A stretch of DNA of 64,000 nucleotides from Agrostemma githago. Lineage: Eukaryota; Streptophyta; Magnoliopsida; Caryophyllales; Caryophyllaceae. The notes under the pieces are model-generated. The model worked only from the letters and a program-made list of their open reading frames with translations, was not told where the DNA came from and did not search any database. This document shows, in pieces, positions 32,232 through 45,949 of the stretch; position 1 is the stretch's first letter; every line of letters begins with the position of its first letter. A program made the translations under genes and the position numbers. The DNA is taken from NCBI GenBank assembly GCA_958450325.1, contig OY288241.1:42470278-42534277 (forward strand). The letters run 5' to 3'.

Positions 32232-33479
32232 GACAAATAGGTAAAAAAAAAGCCTCTTTGTTGTGACAAATATAATACACAAAAAAATAGTCATTGAGAT
32301 TTATTTTGCCTCAAGATTTTATTTTGCGACGTCGGGAATTTTATTATGCATTGTTGGGAATCTATGTGAATTATCGAAAATACCCTCCATATATTATTTT
32401 CCCCACCTACTTTAAAACCAAAAAAAGTGTCGTTAGCTAATTACAGAGTAATTGTTATGCAAATTAATTGAATCAGATAAAGAAAACCAATATCGATTAA
32501 CAAAAAAATTTATCACTAATAGAATGTTACAAACTAATTAGTAGAGAAGCGTAATGTTTGATCATTATAATCCGCTCTAATAAATTAATCAAGTAGTCTT
32601 CCCCATTGAAACATAGGTAAACTGTAATGAATTAGAGTTATAGTCGACATCAAACTCGAAACCTTATATAGGTGGAATATCGTCGTATCTAGAATTTTAA
32701 ACTCTTTTGTAACTAGAATGTTTGTATATAACAGTTCGATCAAGTTTTGTAGACCGGTTACGATGTCTAATTTTTATCATACACAGTTTCTTATATTTAG
32801 ATAAAAATGAAGAATATTGTACTCCCCCTGTTCATATCCGAAGAGTGAGTATGTATTCCTTTTTGGGTCGTTCAAATCCAATTGACCACTTTCCTTTTTA
32901 GTCTATTTTTTGGACCAAACTATCCCTGAATTATTAACATATTTACATCGTATGCCATTGTAGTACTACACTTTAGATAATTAAATATTAATTTGTTCCA
33001 AATTATTGTATCTTTAATAGTATTTAAAGTTTTTCTTAATTATTTTCCGTAAAAAAAGAAATGACAAAATATTAGGAACTCGAAGTGTTTACAAAAATTC
33101 TAATATTTCCTTTAACTTTCCTATATCTTATATCATTTTCATCCAACTTTCTAATATCTTCTTACTTCATTTATTTCCTTTTTGTTCTTACTTTTTATTA
33201 AACTATTGTTTTGGTAAAAATTTACCGGGTTAACGATTTCGGTTGCGGGTTAAAGCGATCTCCCTATAACTACGGGTTGACGAAATAGTAACGAATCTAG
33301 TGAACGAAGAACAACGAAAGAAAATGGATGACACGCAAAGTTTTGGTGACGCGGAAACCCGATGTGGGAAAAATCGCGGGGGGAGTCGGAATCCCACCAA
33401 GATTCTACTATGGACGAAAAAGAAAAGAGCAAGGAAAGGGATACAAGTACGAGTATTTGGACTATAATTGACTATAAGT
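32232..33479. other. Mostly unassigned AT-rich DNA, with a possible MITE end
   Basis: No gene. TACTCCCCCTGTTCATATCC at 32819 resembles the start of Stowaway-type MITEs, but no matching right end is clear. From 33225 a less AT-rich piece (TTACCGGGTTAACGATTTCG) of unknown origin leads into the integrase fragment. Confidence 0.35.
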
Positions 33480-33893
33480 ATTTTGCTATGAGGTTTTGCT
33501 CGAAGTTGATGTGCGTTGATGATAAGTTTTATGATTTCCTTGAAACTTCTGGCGACTGTTTGCCTGTAGGAGGCCATCCTTATTTGAGCATCAGTCCTGA
33601 GCTCGTCTACGGTATCCAAGCTGTTTGCCATCTCCACTTGATTCCTGTCTTCTGTTATGCAACTGTATCTGTGGGTAGGTACTCTTACTTCTAAAGGAAT
33701 GACCGTCTCAGCACCAAAGACCAGGCTGAATGGTGTCTGTCCTGTAGCCACTTTGGGTGTGGTTTTGTTAGACCATAGCACAATGGGAAGTTCCTCTACC
33801 CATCTGCCCCCTGCCTCCTCCAGTCTTCTTTTCAGGTTGTCTATCACAATTTTGTTGCTAGACTCTGCCTAACCATTAGACTGGTTCGATTTT
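33480..33893 (-). pseudogene. Tat-type integrase C-terminal part (element D)
   Basis: On the minus strand it starts at QSNG, a stop (TAG in place of Gln), AESSNKIVIDNLKRRLEEAG, then RWVEELPIVLWSNKTTPKVA, TPFSLVFGAETVIPLEV. The Glu of AESSNK is the third catalytic acid. The part upstream (zinc region and both Asp) is missing, because the LARD-like array borders it at about 33893. The frame leaves integrase similarity near 33530. The RT of probably the same element lies at 44312-45256, same strand. Confidence 0.85.
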
Positions 33894-34302
33894 TACTAAC
33901 TACAGAATTTGGTTTCTCCAAACTAAATTTTGTTTCATCAGAAAAAGAAAATCTATCGAATTTCTTAATCATATTATTTTACTTTTGTTTTGGAAAATGT
34001 TTTGGTTATCTTATTAACTTCGAGTTTGTTTACAAATGTTATTTGACATCGTTATTTTATCAAATAACTTTACTTTACGATTTCTCTATTAAAAAAAAAA
34101 TTAAACTCCGGGTAGCTTAGCCCAATTCCTCTTGGAATAAAAATTTGCATTCGATTTCGTATAACTTTGAAAGTGTAAAATTTTCTTTTAAAGCAAACTT
34201 TTTATGAGAAATTTTTATCCTCATATTTTCGAGTGGAGTAATCTTGATCCATTCTACTTATTCTTAGTTTCGAGGACGAAACTTTCTTTTAGTGGGGAGG
34301 AT
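33894..34302 (+). mobile_element. 3' end of LARD-like internal region with polypurine tract (left copy)
   Basis: Near-identical to 40388-40810. It ends CGAGGACGAAACTTTCTTTT and AGTGGGGAGGAT, the polypurine tract (34291-34302) directly before the LTR. A GAGGACGAA box ahead of the tract is typical of Tekay/Del elements. The element is cut at 33893, inside the internal region. Confidence 0.85.
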
Positions 34303-37300
34303 TGTAACACCCGCTATTTTCGTAACTCTTTTATCCTTTCCGCTGTGACTTCATCATAACTCTGTCACGTTTTGGCCTTCCGTTTCATCATTTTTCCAAG
34401 CTTTATTTTATTTTTATTTTTGAGTCAAATAATATTTATTTTTGTTTTAAAATATTTTAATTATTTTAAACTATTTATTTGATTTTTATCGTAAACTATT
34501 TATTTATTCGCGAGAAATTCTATTTCTCTACGATTAACTTTTTAAGCTCGGATTTAAGTTATTTCTTTTCCTAAAAATGTCTAAACACCTTTATATAATA
34601 TTTTCAACTAAGATTTATTTTTATTTACGAAAATTTAGCCTTTAACGATTTTATTACGAAGTTTCGTAAATAATTATTTTTCAACGCGAGGTTTACTCGA
34701 ATTGCTTTGAAATGCTTTTAATAATTTTTACAATCCTTATTTTTATCAATCTACAACTAATTTGGACTCATATTTTTCTTGTGTGGACCGTGACTCCCAT
34801 GTCACACACTACATTTCATTTTTACTACATTTTATTTTATAACATGGATTAAGCTTTTAGATATTTTCTTTCTTCTCATTTATTTTGGGTGAGTTATGAA
34901 TAAACTTTTCTTACTCCATACACACTTCATTTGGCTGGTTTTATCAAGTTAGTGTAGCCTTGTTTTCATCAATTTTAAAGTCTCATTTATGAATAAAGCT
35001 TTCATACTCTTTTATTCATTCATTCACCAATTTATTCCAGGCAAATACTCTTCATTTCCTCTCCTTTAGACATGGTTTTCAGCAGTAATTCCAGCCAATA
35101 TTTGCCTTAAAATCGAGTCTTGATCGTCTCATTATCATCTCCAAATTAATCGTCTTTCCGTCTCCTTCGTTAAGGTATTAATCAATTTCTTTTCCAATTG
35201 TTTTCACCTTGATTATTCAGCAATTTTACGGTATTTTCATACCATGGAATTCATGTTTTTTTTAGGCTTCCGAAGCGATCCCGCAGAAGACAAATATATC
35301 GTAGATTTGGATTTGGATTAGAGGTAACGTCGATGTTACTCGGTATTACTTGATTTTATTTGTGTAATTGCATGTATATTTTTATATTTCATTTTTGACA
35401 ATATATGTATGTTATATAATCTTAAAAATTTTAAAAAAGTTGAAAATTTGCATGTTTCGGTATTTTATTGCTTTTACGAGATTAACGATTAAATCGTCAT
35501 ATTAATTTGTAAAATCGTAATATTCGGCCTAAACTTTTAATATATTAATATATTTTGTACAAATGAAGGTTTTGATGATTTTTGATAATTTGGTATTTTT
35601 CTGATATTTTTGATATCAATTATTGAATTATTACCGTTTACGGACAAAAACGATTAAAAACCGATTTTTGGTTCTAGTACTTGATCATTTTATTTTAATT
35701 TGATTTTTGACGTGGTGAAACTTTATGGTGAAATACAATTTTATGAATCTTTTCATAATTTCTCGGAATTGTTAAGTGGATGAATTAATTAATCACTTTA
35801 AATCATCGTTTATCGTTAAAATCGCGTTTGTCGTTTAAATTCTCGATTTCTGTTCCTTTGATTAAATCTGAAAAAATATGATTCTGATGATTTCATAATA
35901 AAATGTAATTTTATGATTTTTAGTGTTTTAATAAAATGTTAGGAACGATAAGTTTTATTAATGGAATCGTTAATTGTGAAAACGGTTTTAAAAGACGGTT
36001 TTAACGGGATTTATTAAATCTGGAATTTTTGGAAATCTGGAAAAATAGTAGTTTCTGGAAAATCATGATTTTTAAGTTTAATAATAATTTTTGGATATTA
36101 ATACGTAAATCGTTTTGTAATTACTATTTTTATTAATCGTTATTGTCGCGATTAGACGATTAACGAGAAAACCCTTTAAAAACTGAGTCGAAGTATTTTG
36201 GAAAAGTTTGTTTTCTGGACAGAATTTACATAAATATATTTTAGCTATTTTACGTAAAAAAATTACTATTTATTAAAGTCTTTAATTAATAAGTATTGAT
36301 TTTTGGACAAATTACGATTTATCGTTAAAATGCTTCGTCTTACCTAAAAGATTTATTTTTCCAGCTATTTTGAAAATATTTAAATTTGAACTTTAAGAGT
36401 TAAATCATCCCTTAACATACTCTAAATATATTCATTGTTTTAATTAAATATAAGACGTTAAAAGATTTAATTTAACATTTGCCGTAAAATCCTATTTATA
36501 ATCATATTGTCGAAACTAATAATTATTAGGGAATTTTAGCTTTGTATCTTTTGAAAACACCCTGATTAGTAGTATTAAAATGCTTAAAGACATTTTTAAT
36601 CATTTCATAACACTTGTGCGATATTTTAATAATGTCATAAACCCGATTGTTCTCGTTTTTGAAATTAATATCCTTAAGGCCGAAAGTATTAGTTTTATAA
36701 ATCTATATCGTTTACTAAAATGTTGAATTAGTATAAACTAATATTTTCGCTATTTTGATATGATGCTTTTTTTAGTAAAGTTTCTAAAAATAGAAGTTTC
36801 CGAAAATAGAAAGTTCCCTCTTTTAGAATATAATGGTTACTTCTTTTCTCTCCATATTATTTATAATGTTTATATCTTTTGAATATCGATAATGGCTTTG
36901 TTTTGGAGTTATGGAATAAGGACAAATTTGGGTTTAGAGTAATATAATCTGGGGTTTACGGTTTTGCCATCAACTATAAGGCTAGTGTATCAGGAATCGG
37001 TACATTAGTTGTTGAACCGGGTGACAGGTATCCCGGGAGTTGTGTACATTTTGACCTTAAGCTTAGGCCTCGCAGTAAGTCGCTGTCATGAGTTGAAATG
37101 GGTGACAGGTAATCCCAGGAGGGGTGTGCATTGTCTTAAACTAGGGCCACGCTTTTATAAGTCGCCGCTCTATTATGGTTGAGTAGCCTAGTTAAAGACC
37201 GAAGTTTGATTTGTTTGTACTAAGTTCTCGAAGCTAGTTTTAGTATTCTCCTGGTGAAAGTCTAGCCGTTGACACTAATCCTATCCAGAACGCCTTCTTG

Positions 37301-37805
37301 AATATTTTTATTATTATCGATATATTTTGGTTTGCAGGTTGGCAAATATTTGATGTTTTCTCCTGAAAACTTGTTCTGATCTTATTGCTCCAATATTTTA
37401 AGTTTACTCCGAAAGCTTATTTTTATTATATCATTTTAATGTTTTCCATTTTAATTATTTTGATATAATAATACTATTATTTTTCCATATGATATAATAT
37501 GGTTGGGAGAACGTCCGAGTTACTCCCCACTGACGTGGCTGTTATGTTTATAACATGACAGTTATTTGCTGCTGGGTTTTGGGTGTGAGTTAGCGAGTAG
37601 CGTGGATCCTACTCTTTCTTCATTCGGAATTATGGATTTTTGTATAAACCCGTTTGGAGATTTTTCTTTTAGCTCTTTTGTAAAAAGAGGCATTTGTATT
37701 GACTTACCATTTCTTTTAATAAGATATAGTTTGTCCGCGTGTTTTAATCCCAATTCTATAGTGTTTTCCGCCACTGTATTGCGTTAGAATTTCTAGGGGA
37801 TTATA
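34303..37805 (+). mobile_element. LARD-like LTR, 3503 bp (left of tandem pair)
   Basis: Starts TGTAACACCCGC and ends GGGGATTATA, where the usual CA has become TA. It is preceded by the polypurine tract and followed by a primer binding site, so it serves as the 3' LTR of the left unit and the 5' LTR of the right unit. Compared with 40811-44311 there are about three differences in the first 80 bases. Non-coding. Confidence 0.93.
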
Positions 37806-37807
37806 GT

Positions 37808-37819
37808 TGGTATCAGAGC
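37808..37819 (+). other. Primer binding site (initiator Met tRNA type)
   Basis: TGGTATCAGAGC two bases after the LTR. Same as at 3551-3562. Confidence 0.92.
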
Positions 37820-40810
37820 ATCACTGCTCCCAACACTTACACCTGAAATTAGGGAAAATACCAGTAAATTATTTAAACAGTAAATAAAAATATTATTAGA
37901 AATAGGTAGAAACAAATAAAGACTTAACTGTTAGGATTATTTATTCTTGTAACTCAATGACTAACATTGAATATTTGTTTCTTTTATCGAGAAAAAGATG
38001 AAAGAACAAGATGCTGATATGCTGCTCCAGATCGGGACAAGACCTGCCTAGCACTCTCAACGCCTGCTGACTCGAGTGGACAACTTGGTGCTCCAAGAAA
38101 GAGGTCGATGGTGACTTTTCAGCTCCGGTTTAGTTTGCTCAAGCTACAGGTTAGATGATCAAGAGTAGATCCCTGTTCCGTGACGTTGCAGTAGTAGATC
38201 CAGATGGAGCGACCCAAGACTTGTGTGCTCGTTCCTCTACAAGAAGATGAAGTAATCCTTTTAGTTCCCTCGTGAACTCTGGAGGCCCGAAGATTTTCCT
38301 CTGGTTCCAGAACTTAGTATTATAGGATCATCGATTTCTTCCTTCCTTCCTCTACTTCTTCCAACTCTTCTCTTATAAACTCTCGTCTACACGCTTGTGA
38401 TAAGTCTTCGATTAATTCTCCTACCTTACCATCTTTCCTCTTGAGGTTCATTGGTTTGACCGATTTTTGTCTCAGTGAACCCCGTGAAAAGTTATGGATG
38501 TTTGAGGTTTAGTAAACCCTTGTTACCTGGTTTGAGGATTTTGAGTCTGCCCTACCTTCTAAGCAAGTAAGAAATTCTAGAGGATTAATTTGAATAGCAA
38601 AATGTTGCTTGATGGAATTAGGATGATACTTTAGACACTGAACCTTGGGTTATAGGTTACCTTGATTATTTTGAAGTACATAGAGTTGAATATATTTTGG
38701 AGTAGTAAGAGTATAACATATTTGATTGATACCTAGAACCGAACTAAACGTAACTGACAATATTACTTTGGGATTCTTACCTAATGCTTATTTGATGGAT
38801 GCATCGTGAATATTTGGGATCATAGAGTATCGTTTAAAATGTTAGCCTGAGTGTTGTGGTACCGTTAAAGGTTTAAATGTCGTTAGAAATTTTGGTGGAC
38901 ATGAACTTTCCGTGCTTCTTAAGGATTAGATCGTTGATCGTTGTTTAAGGTCGTAACCTATGAACTTTGGAGTTGAGTTATCTAACTTGGATGAATTATT
39001 CCTAACCTTGAAGAAGAGAACTACCTTGCACAATCATAATTTGGGCTTATTGTGTCGTTTGAGGAATACTAATACAGTTTATCTATTTGGGACTTTCAGT
39101 TTATAACCTTAGACCAACGAGATTGTGGCTACGTTGATGTATTAAATATTTTGTGGTTGCATCATTGTGATTAGAATTTGATGGATTTCTCAGAAACCTT
39201 AGTCGAATGACGTATTTGAAGAGTTGAGTGTAAACCGTTACCTATAGGTTTGAGCGTGTTCGAGGATTTATTGTACCTTTCCCAACTTCTGTACTTGTGG
39301 CATTATAAATATGTTGGTGATCATTTTTGAGGATTTTGTGCCCGAACATTGTTAAATTGGTGGATCTCGTTTACTGTTCCTTACTCGAGAAATTTGGAGT
39401 ATACTTCGAGTTCAAATCTTATGAGCTTTGGATTTAGAAACCTTATCGATTGCGAGTTGGGTGTGTTTTAATGACCGTTGGAAATTTTAATTGATGAGTT
39501 TAGAATTTAAGGCTTTTGTGGATTAGTAGCGTGTCGTTTGAATGTTTTGATAATCACGTAAGACATTTTTGGGGATTGTGACTGAGTAGTACCACCTAAC
39601 GCCTGATATTGGACTTAACGTATTTGATGGAAATTAGGGACCCGGGTTGTGGGAGTCGTACCGGGAATCTCGAGATGGTTAATTTAATTCTTCAATCCTT
39701 GAGAGTTCTATTTGACTCTCAAATTCGTCTTCCCCTTAGCTTCTCTTGAATCCCGCTTCTTCTTCTTCTTCAGTCAATCCCTTTTGACTTCTTTATTGGG
39801 TTTGAAAACTTTTGTTTCAGTTTGTCGTTGACTTTGACTCTATTTATCCATTTATTATTTTTCCCCAAACTTGTGTTATGAAAAGTTTGACTAATCTACA
39901 ATTTTTGATTTTCATGAAATTTTAACATTTTGAAGCATAATTTCAAATTTTAAAACTCCCCATTTTGTAAAAACTTTGAACAATTTAACATTTTGGGTTA
40001 TCGTGAAATTTAACATTTTTGAATTATAATTTAAGACCTTTATATTTCACTTTTGTTTTATTTTTGCTTGATATTTATATTTAGATATGTCTCAAAATGC
40101 TTTAATAATTTATTTTAAATTATTTCAAAATTATTTCAATTTTTTTTTTAATTTTTTTCATGCGATCGGAATTTTATGAAGACTTTCATATTTCCAAATA
40201 CTTCAATTTCTACAGGATTATTATGTAAAACATTTTAACAATGTCGAAGTTATTTTGTATGTTCAAGTTTGATAACATTTTTAAAAACTTTCATAATTAC
40301 TTTGCTAACATTTTCGAAATTTTGACGTTTTGAAATTAGTTTTCATTTTTGGTGGACTTTTGGATCTGTTATTGAAAATGTTTGACGACTGGTTCGATTT
40401 TTACTAACTACAGAATTTAGTTTCTCCAAACTAAATTTTGTTTCATCAGAAAAAGAAATACTATCGAATTTCTTAATCATATTATTTTACTTTTATTTTG
40501 GAAAATGTTTTGGTTATCCTATTAACTTCGAGTTTGTTTACAAATGTTATTTGACATCGTTATTTTATCAAATAACTTTACTTTACGATTTCTCTATTAA
40601 AAAAAAATTAAACTCCGGGTAGCTTAGCCCAATTCCTCTTGGAATAAATATTTGCATTCGATTTCGTATCACTTTGAAAGTGTAAAATTTTCTTTTAAAG
40701 CAAACTTTTTATGAGAAATTTTTATCCTCATATTTTCGAGTAGAGTAATCTTGATTCCATTCTGCTTATTCTTAGTTTCGAGGACGAAACTTTCTTTTAG
40801 TGGGGAGGAT
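37820..40810 (+). mobile_element. Internal region of LARD-like element, non-coding, 3.0 kb
   Basis: Between primer binding site and polypurine tract (40799-40810) there is no gag or pol: no frame over about 60 codons and no RT, integrase or zinc-knuckle motif on either strand. A short stretch near 38060-38090 (CTGCTGACTCGAGTGGACAA) could be a relic of the gag start. Large LTRs with a non-coding interior define LARD-type elements, which must borrow proteins in trans. Confidence 0.85.
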
Positions 40811-43800
40811 TGTAACACCCACTATTTTCGTAACGCTTTTATCCTTTCCGCTGTGACTTCATCATAACTTTGTCACGTTTTGGCCTTCCGTTTCATCATT
40901 TTTCCAAGCTTTATTTTTTTTATTTTTGAGTCAAATAATATTTATTTTTATTTAAAAATATTTTAATTATTTTAAACTATTTATTTGATGTTTATCGTAA
41001 ACTGTTTATTTATTTGCGAGAAATTCTATTTCTCTACGATTAACTTTTAAAGCTCGGATTTAAGTTATTTCTTTTCCTAAAAATGTCTAAACACATTTAT
41101 ATAATATTTTCAACTAAGATTTATTTTTATTTACGAAAATTTAGCCTTAAACGATTTTATTATGAAGTTTCGTAAATAATTATTTTTCAACGCGAGGTTT
41201 ACTCGAATTGCTTTGAAATGCTTTTAATAATTTTACGATCCTTATTTTTATCAATCTACAACTAATTTGGACTCATATTTTCCTTGTGTGGACCGTGACT
41301 CCCATGTCACACACTACATTACATTTTTACTACATTTTATTTTATAACATGGATTAAGCTTTTAGATATTTTCTTTCTTCTCATTTATTTTGGGTGAGTT
41401 ATGAATAAACTTTTCATACTTCATACACACTTCATTTGGCTGGTTTTATCAAGTTAGTGTAGCCTTGTTTTCGTCAATTTTAAAGTCTAATTTATGCATA
41501 AAGCTTTCGTACTCTTTTATTCATTCATTCACCAATTTATTCCAGGCAAATACTCTTCATTTCCTCTCCTTTGGACATGGTTTTCAGCAGTAATTCCAGC
41601 CAATATTTGTCTTAAAATCGAGTCTTGATCGTCTCATTATCATCTCCAAATTAATCGTCTTTCCGTCTCCTTCGTTAAGGTATTAATCGATTTCTTTTCC
41701 AATCGTTTTCACCTTGATTTTTCAGCGATCTTACGGTATTTTCACACCATGGAATTCATGTTTTTTTAGGCTTCTGAAGTGATCCCGCAGAAGACGAATA
41801 TATCGTAGATTTGGATTTAGATTAGAGGTAACGTCGATGTTACTCGGTATTACCTGATTTTATTTGTGTAATTGCATGTATATTTTTATATTTCATTTTT
41901 GACAATATATGTATGTCATATAATCTGGAAAATTTTTAAAAAGTTGAAAATTTGCATGTTTCGGTATTTTACTGCTTTTACGAGATTAACGATTAAATCG
42001 TCATATTAATTTGTAAAATCGTAATATTCGGCCTAAACTTTTAATATGTTAATATATTCTGTAAAAATGAAAGTTTTGATGATTTTTGATAATTTGGTAT
42101 TTTTCTGATATTTTTGATATCAATTATTGAATTATTACCGTTTACGGACAAAAATGATTAAAAACCGATTTTTGGTTCTAGTACTTGATCATTTTATTTT
42201 AATCTGATTTTTGACGTGGTGAAACTCTATGATGAAATACAATTTTATGAATCTTTTCATAATTTTTCGGAATTGTTAAGTGGATGAATTAATTAATCAC
42301 TTTAAATCATCGTTTATCGTTAAAACCGCGTTTGTCGTTTAAATTCTCGATTTCTGGTCCTTTGATTAAATCTGAAAAAATATAATTCTGATGATTTCAT
42401 AATAAAATGTAATTTTATGATTTTTAGTGCTTTAATAAAATGTTAGGAATGATAAGTTTTATTTATGGAATCGTTAATTGTGAAAACGAGTTTAAAAGAC
42501 GGTTTTAACGGGATTTATTAAATCTGGAATTTTTGGAAATCTGGAAAAATATTAGTTTCTGGAAAATCATGATTTTTAAGTTTAATAATAATTTTTGGAT
42601 ATTAATACGTAAATCGTTTTGTAATTACTATTTTTATTAATCGTTATTGTCGCGATTAGACGATTAACGAGAAAACCCTTTAAAAACTGAGTCGAAGTAT
42701 TCTGGAAAAGTTTGTTTTCTGGACAGAATGTACATAAATATATTTTAGCTATTTTACGTAAAAAAGTTTTACTATTTATTAAAGTCTTTAATTAATAAGT
42801 ATTGATTTTTGGACAAATTACGATTTATCGTTAAAATGCTTCGTCTTACCTAAAAGATTTATTTTTCCATCTATTTTGAAAATATTTAAATCTGAACTTT
42901 AAGAGTTAAATCATCCCTTAACATACTCTAAATATATTCATTGTTTTAATTAAATATAAGACGTTAAAAGATTTAATTTAACATTTGCCGTAAAATCCTT
43001 TTTATAATCATATTGTCGAAACTAATAATTATTAGGGAATTTTAGCTTTGTAACTTTTGAAAACACCCTGATTAGTAGTATTAAAATGCTTAAAGACATT
43101 TTTAATCATTTCATAACACTTGTGCGATATTTTAATAATGTCATAAACCCGATTGTTCTTGTTTTAGAAATTAATATCCTTAAGGCCGAAAGTATTAGTT
43201 TTATAAATCTATATCGTTTACTAAAATGTTGAATTAGTATAAACTAATATTTTCACTATTTTGATATGATGCTATTTTTAGTAAAGTTTCTAAAAATAGA
43301 AGTTTCCTAAAATAGAAAGTTCCCTCTTTTAGAATATAATGGTTACTCCTTTTCTCTCCATATTATTTATAATGTTTATATCTTTTGAATATCGATAATG
43401 ACTTTGTTTTGGAGTTATAGAATAAGGACAAATGTGGGTTTAGAGTAATATAATCTGGGGTTTACGGTTTTGCCATCAACTATAAGGCTAGTGTATCTGG
43501 AATCGGTACATTAGTTGTTGAACCGGGTGACAGGTATCCCGGGAGTTGTGTACATTTTGACCTTAAGCTTAGGCCTCGCAGTAAGTCGCCGTCATAAGTT
43601 GAACTGGGTGACAGGTAATCCCAGGAGGGGTGTGTATTGTCTTAAACTAGGGCCACGCATTTATAAGTCGCAGCTCTATTATGGTTGAGTAGCCTAGTTA
43701 AAGACCGAAGTTTGATTTGTTTGAACTAAGTTCTCAAAGCTAGTTTTAGTATTCTCCTGGTGAAAGTCTAGCCGTCGACACTAATCCTATCCATAACACC

Positions 43801-44311
43801 TTTTTGAATATTTTTATTATTATCGATACATTTTGGTTTGCAGGTTGGCAAATATTTGATGTTTTCTCCTGAAAACTTGTTCTGATCTTATTGTTCCAAT
43901 ATTTTAAGTTTACTCCGAAAGCTTATTTTTATTATATCATTTTAATGTTTTCCATTTTAATTATTTTGATATAATAATACTATTATTTTTCCATATGATA
44001 TAATATGGCTGGGAGAACGTCCGAGTTACTCCCCACTGACGTGGCTGTTATGTTTATAACATGACAGGTATTTGCTGCTGAGTTTTGGTTGTGAGCTAGC
44101 GAGTAGCGTGGATCCTACTCTTTCTTCATTTGGAATTATGGATTTTTGTATAAACCTGTTTGGAGATTTTTCTTTTAGCTCTTTTGTAAAAAGAGGTCTT
44201 TGTATTGACTTACCATTTCTTTTAATAAGATATAGTTTGTCAGCGTGTTTTAATACCAATTCTACAGTGTTTTCCGCCACTGTATTGCGTTAGAATTTCT
44301 AGGGGATTATA
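40811..44311 (+). mobile_element. LARD-like LTR, 3501 bp (right of tandem pair)
   Basis: Starts TGTAACACCCAC and ends GGGGATTATA. Directly after it comes Tat D RT sequence (GAAACCTTCC), so this is the right border of the insertion. Non-coding. Confidence 0.92.
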
Positions 44312-45256
44312 GAAACCTTCCACATGATACTCCGAACGCGCATTTTGATGGGTTCAGCTTCATTTTATATTCCCTCAGAGTGTTGAAAGTGTCCTCCAGG
44401 TGCATCGTGTGCTGCGAAGCTTGTTTTGACTTGACCACCATGTCGTCAATATATACCTCCATTGTGTTGCCAATCTGCCTCTTGAACATCATATTGACGA
44501 GCCTTTGGTAAGTAGACCTTACATTCTTTAAACCAAAAGGCATAACTTTGTAGCAACAAATTCCTCTTTCAGACCTGAATGCTGTCTTCTCCTGGTCTGC
44601 TAGATGCATCTTTATCTGGTTGTAGTCACTCCACGCATCAAGGAAAGTCATCATCTCATGCCCTGCTGTAGTGTCTACCATGGCGTCTATATGTAGCAGA
44701 AGGAATGGATCTTTTGGGCACGCCTTGTTTAAATAAGTGAAATCGACGCACACCCTCCACTTGTCGTTCTTCTTTGGGAGTACCACCACATTAGACAGCC
44801 ACTCAGGATACTTCACCTCCCTGATCTTTCCAGCAGCCAGCAGGTTATCGACCTCCTGGTTTATGACTTGATTTCTTTCCGGGGCGAACTTCCATCTTTT
44901 CTGCTGGACTGGCTTGTAGCTGGGATCTATGCTGAGCCTATGGGCTATAATGCTGGGATCTATACCTACCATATCATCATGTGACCAAGCAAAACAATCC
45001 ATGTTAGTTTTTAATAATTCAATGAGATTTTGGCGGATACTACCTGTACACTCTGATCCGATTAACACTTTCCGCTCCGGGTGTAGCTTATCCAGGTTGA
45101 CTTCATATACCTCCGCCTGGGATGGTTCGATGTACTCCTCCTGAATATGTTGGCTCTGTAATTGCTATGCTGGAGGGCTTGCCGTCTTCTTGAGGGCTAC
45201 CTGGTAGCAGTCTTTTGTCTCTTCCTGATCACCTTTGATTTTTTGCACTCCCCATG
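44312..45256 (-). pseudogene. Tat-type reverse transcriptase (element D), 3'-truncated by insertion
   Basis: Minus strand, high to low coordinates. It begins TWGVQKIKGDQEETKDC (the linker between protease and RT in Tat elements), passes a stop near 45165, then DCFAWSHDDMVGIDPSII, KWRVCVDFTYLNKACPKD, FLDAWSDYNQIKM (motif A Asp present), VMPFGLKN and YIDDMVVKS (motif C intact). It is open for 253 codons up to the junction with the LARD LTR, where thumb, RNase H and integrase N-terminus are missing. On the upstream side the frame is joined without gag or protease to the end of LTR C at 45257. Confidence 0.92.
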
Positions 45257-45609
45257 TGTGGATGTCCGTCCGCATCGCCCGACGCCCCGTGCGGGACCGA
45301 CCCGGTTTTTCAACGTGTGGCGGCGGCCACCCACGCGGCCCCCTCTCGGTCGGGGGCCGGTCCAATCTCGCGTACGGGGCGATGTTTCGGACCTCGATTC
45401 GGATGACGATCCGGACTTGTACTAGACGGGTGTGAGGCACCTGTATTTCCGTTTGGAATCGATTGAGTCGTGGTTGTAAATGTTTAAAGGCCGATTCGTT
45501 TGGTAAGGCGACCTTTTTATTGAACTGAATTCGTTGCCGATTTGTGGAGTCGCCACCGAGTCAATTATGGGGACTCAGAAACCGTTCAAGTCAACTTTAA
45601 TCCCTTAGC
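45257..45609 (-). mobile_element. LTR C, Tat A/B family, part 1 (3' end)
   Basis: Inverse copy of 20270-20633: terminus TGTGGATG at 45257, GC-rich block 45270-45390, GAGTCGCCACC box at 45547, TCAAGTCAACTTTAAT at 45587. It is cut at 45609 by the CACTA element and continues at 59604. The LTR end meets pol codons of D without a primer binding site, which fits an insertion of this LTR into D. Confidence 0.85.
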
Positions 45610-45949
45610 CACTGCAACAAAATATATTTGTAGTGACATTTATTTTGTATTCTGGCGGCATATATAAATGCTGCGAGAAATAATAGCAGCATTTGCTTAA
45701 ATGCTACCAGATCCAATGTCGCTAAAACTTCTAGTGGCAATTGTTTATTTGCTGGTAAATGATAATATAAAAGCCACCTAAACTCTTCTTATGAATTATT
45801 GGATCCACCTTTTTTTTCTTTTCCTTTAATAAGAATTTTTTTCCCATTCAAATACATCATTGCTTTTTTAAGCTTTGTCATTGTTTTTTAAGCTTTTTCA
45901 CTATTTCTTATAAAATAAAAAGTAACTAGCAAAAAAAAGACAAAAACAT

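Noticed and set aside
32819..33200. Stowaway-type MITE
   Set aside because: Only one end resembles a terminus; no convincing inverted partner or TA duplication.
37562..37787. Frames of about 70 codons, repeated at 44026-44293
   Set aside because: They recur because the LTR is repeated; no codon conservation or motif, and both strands are equally open.
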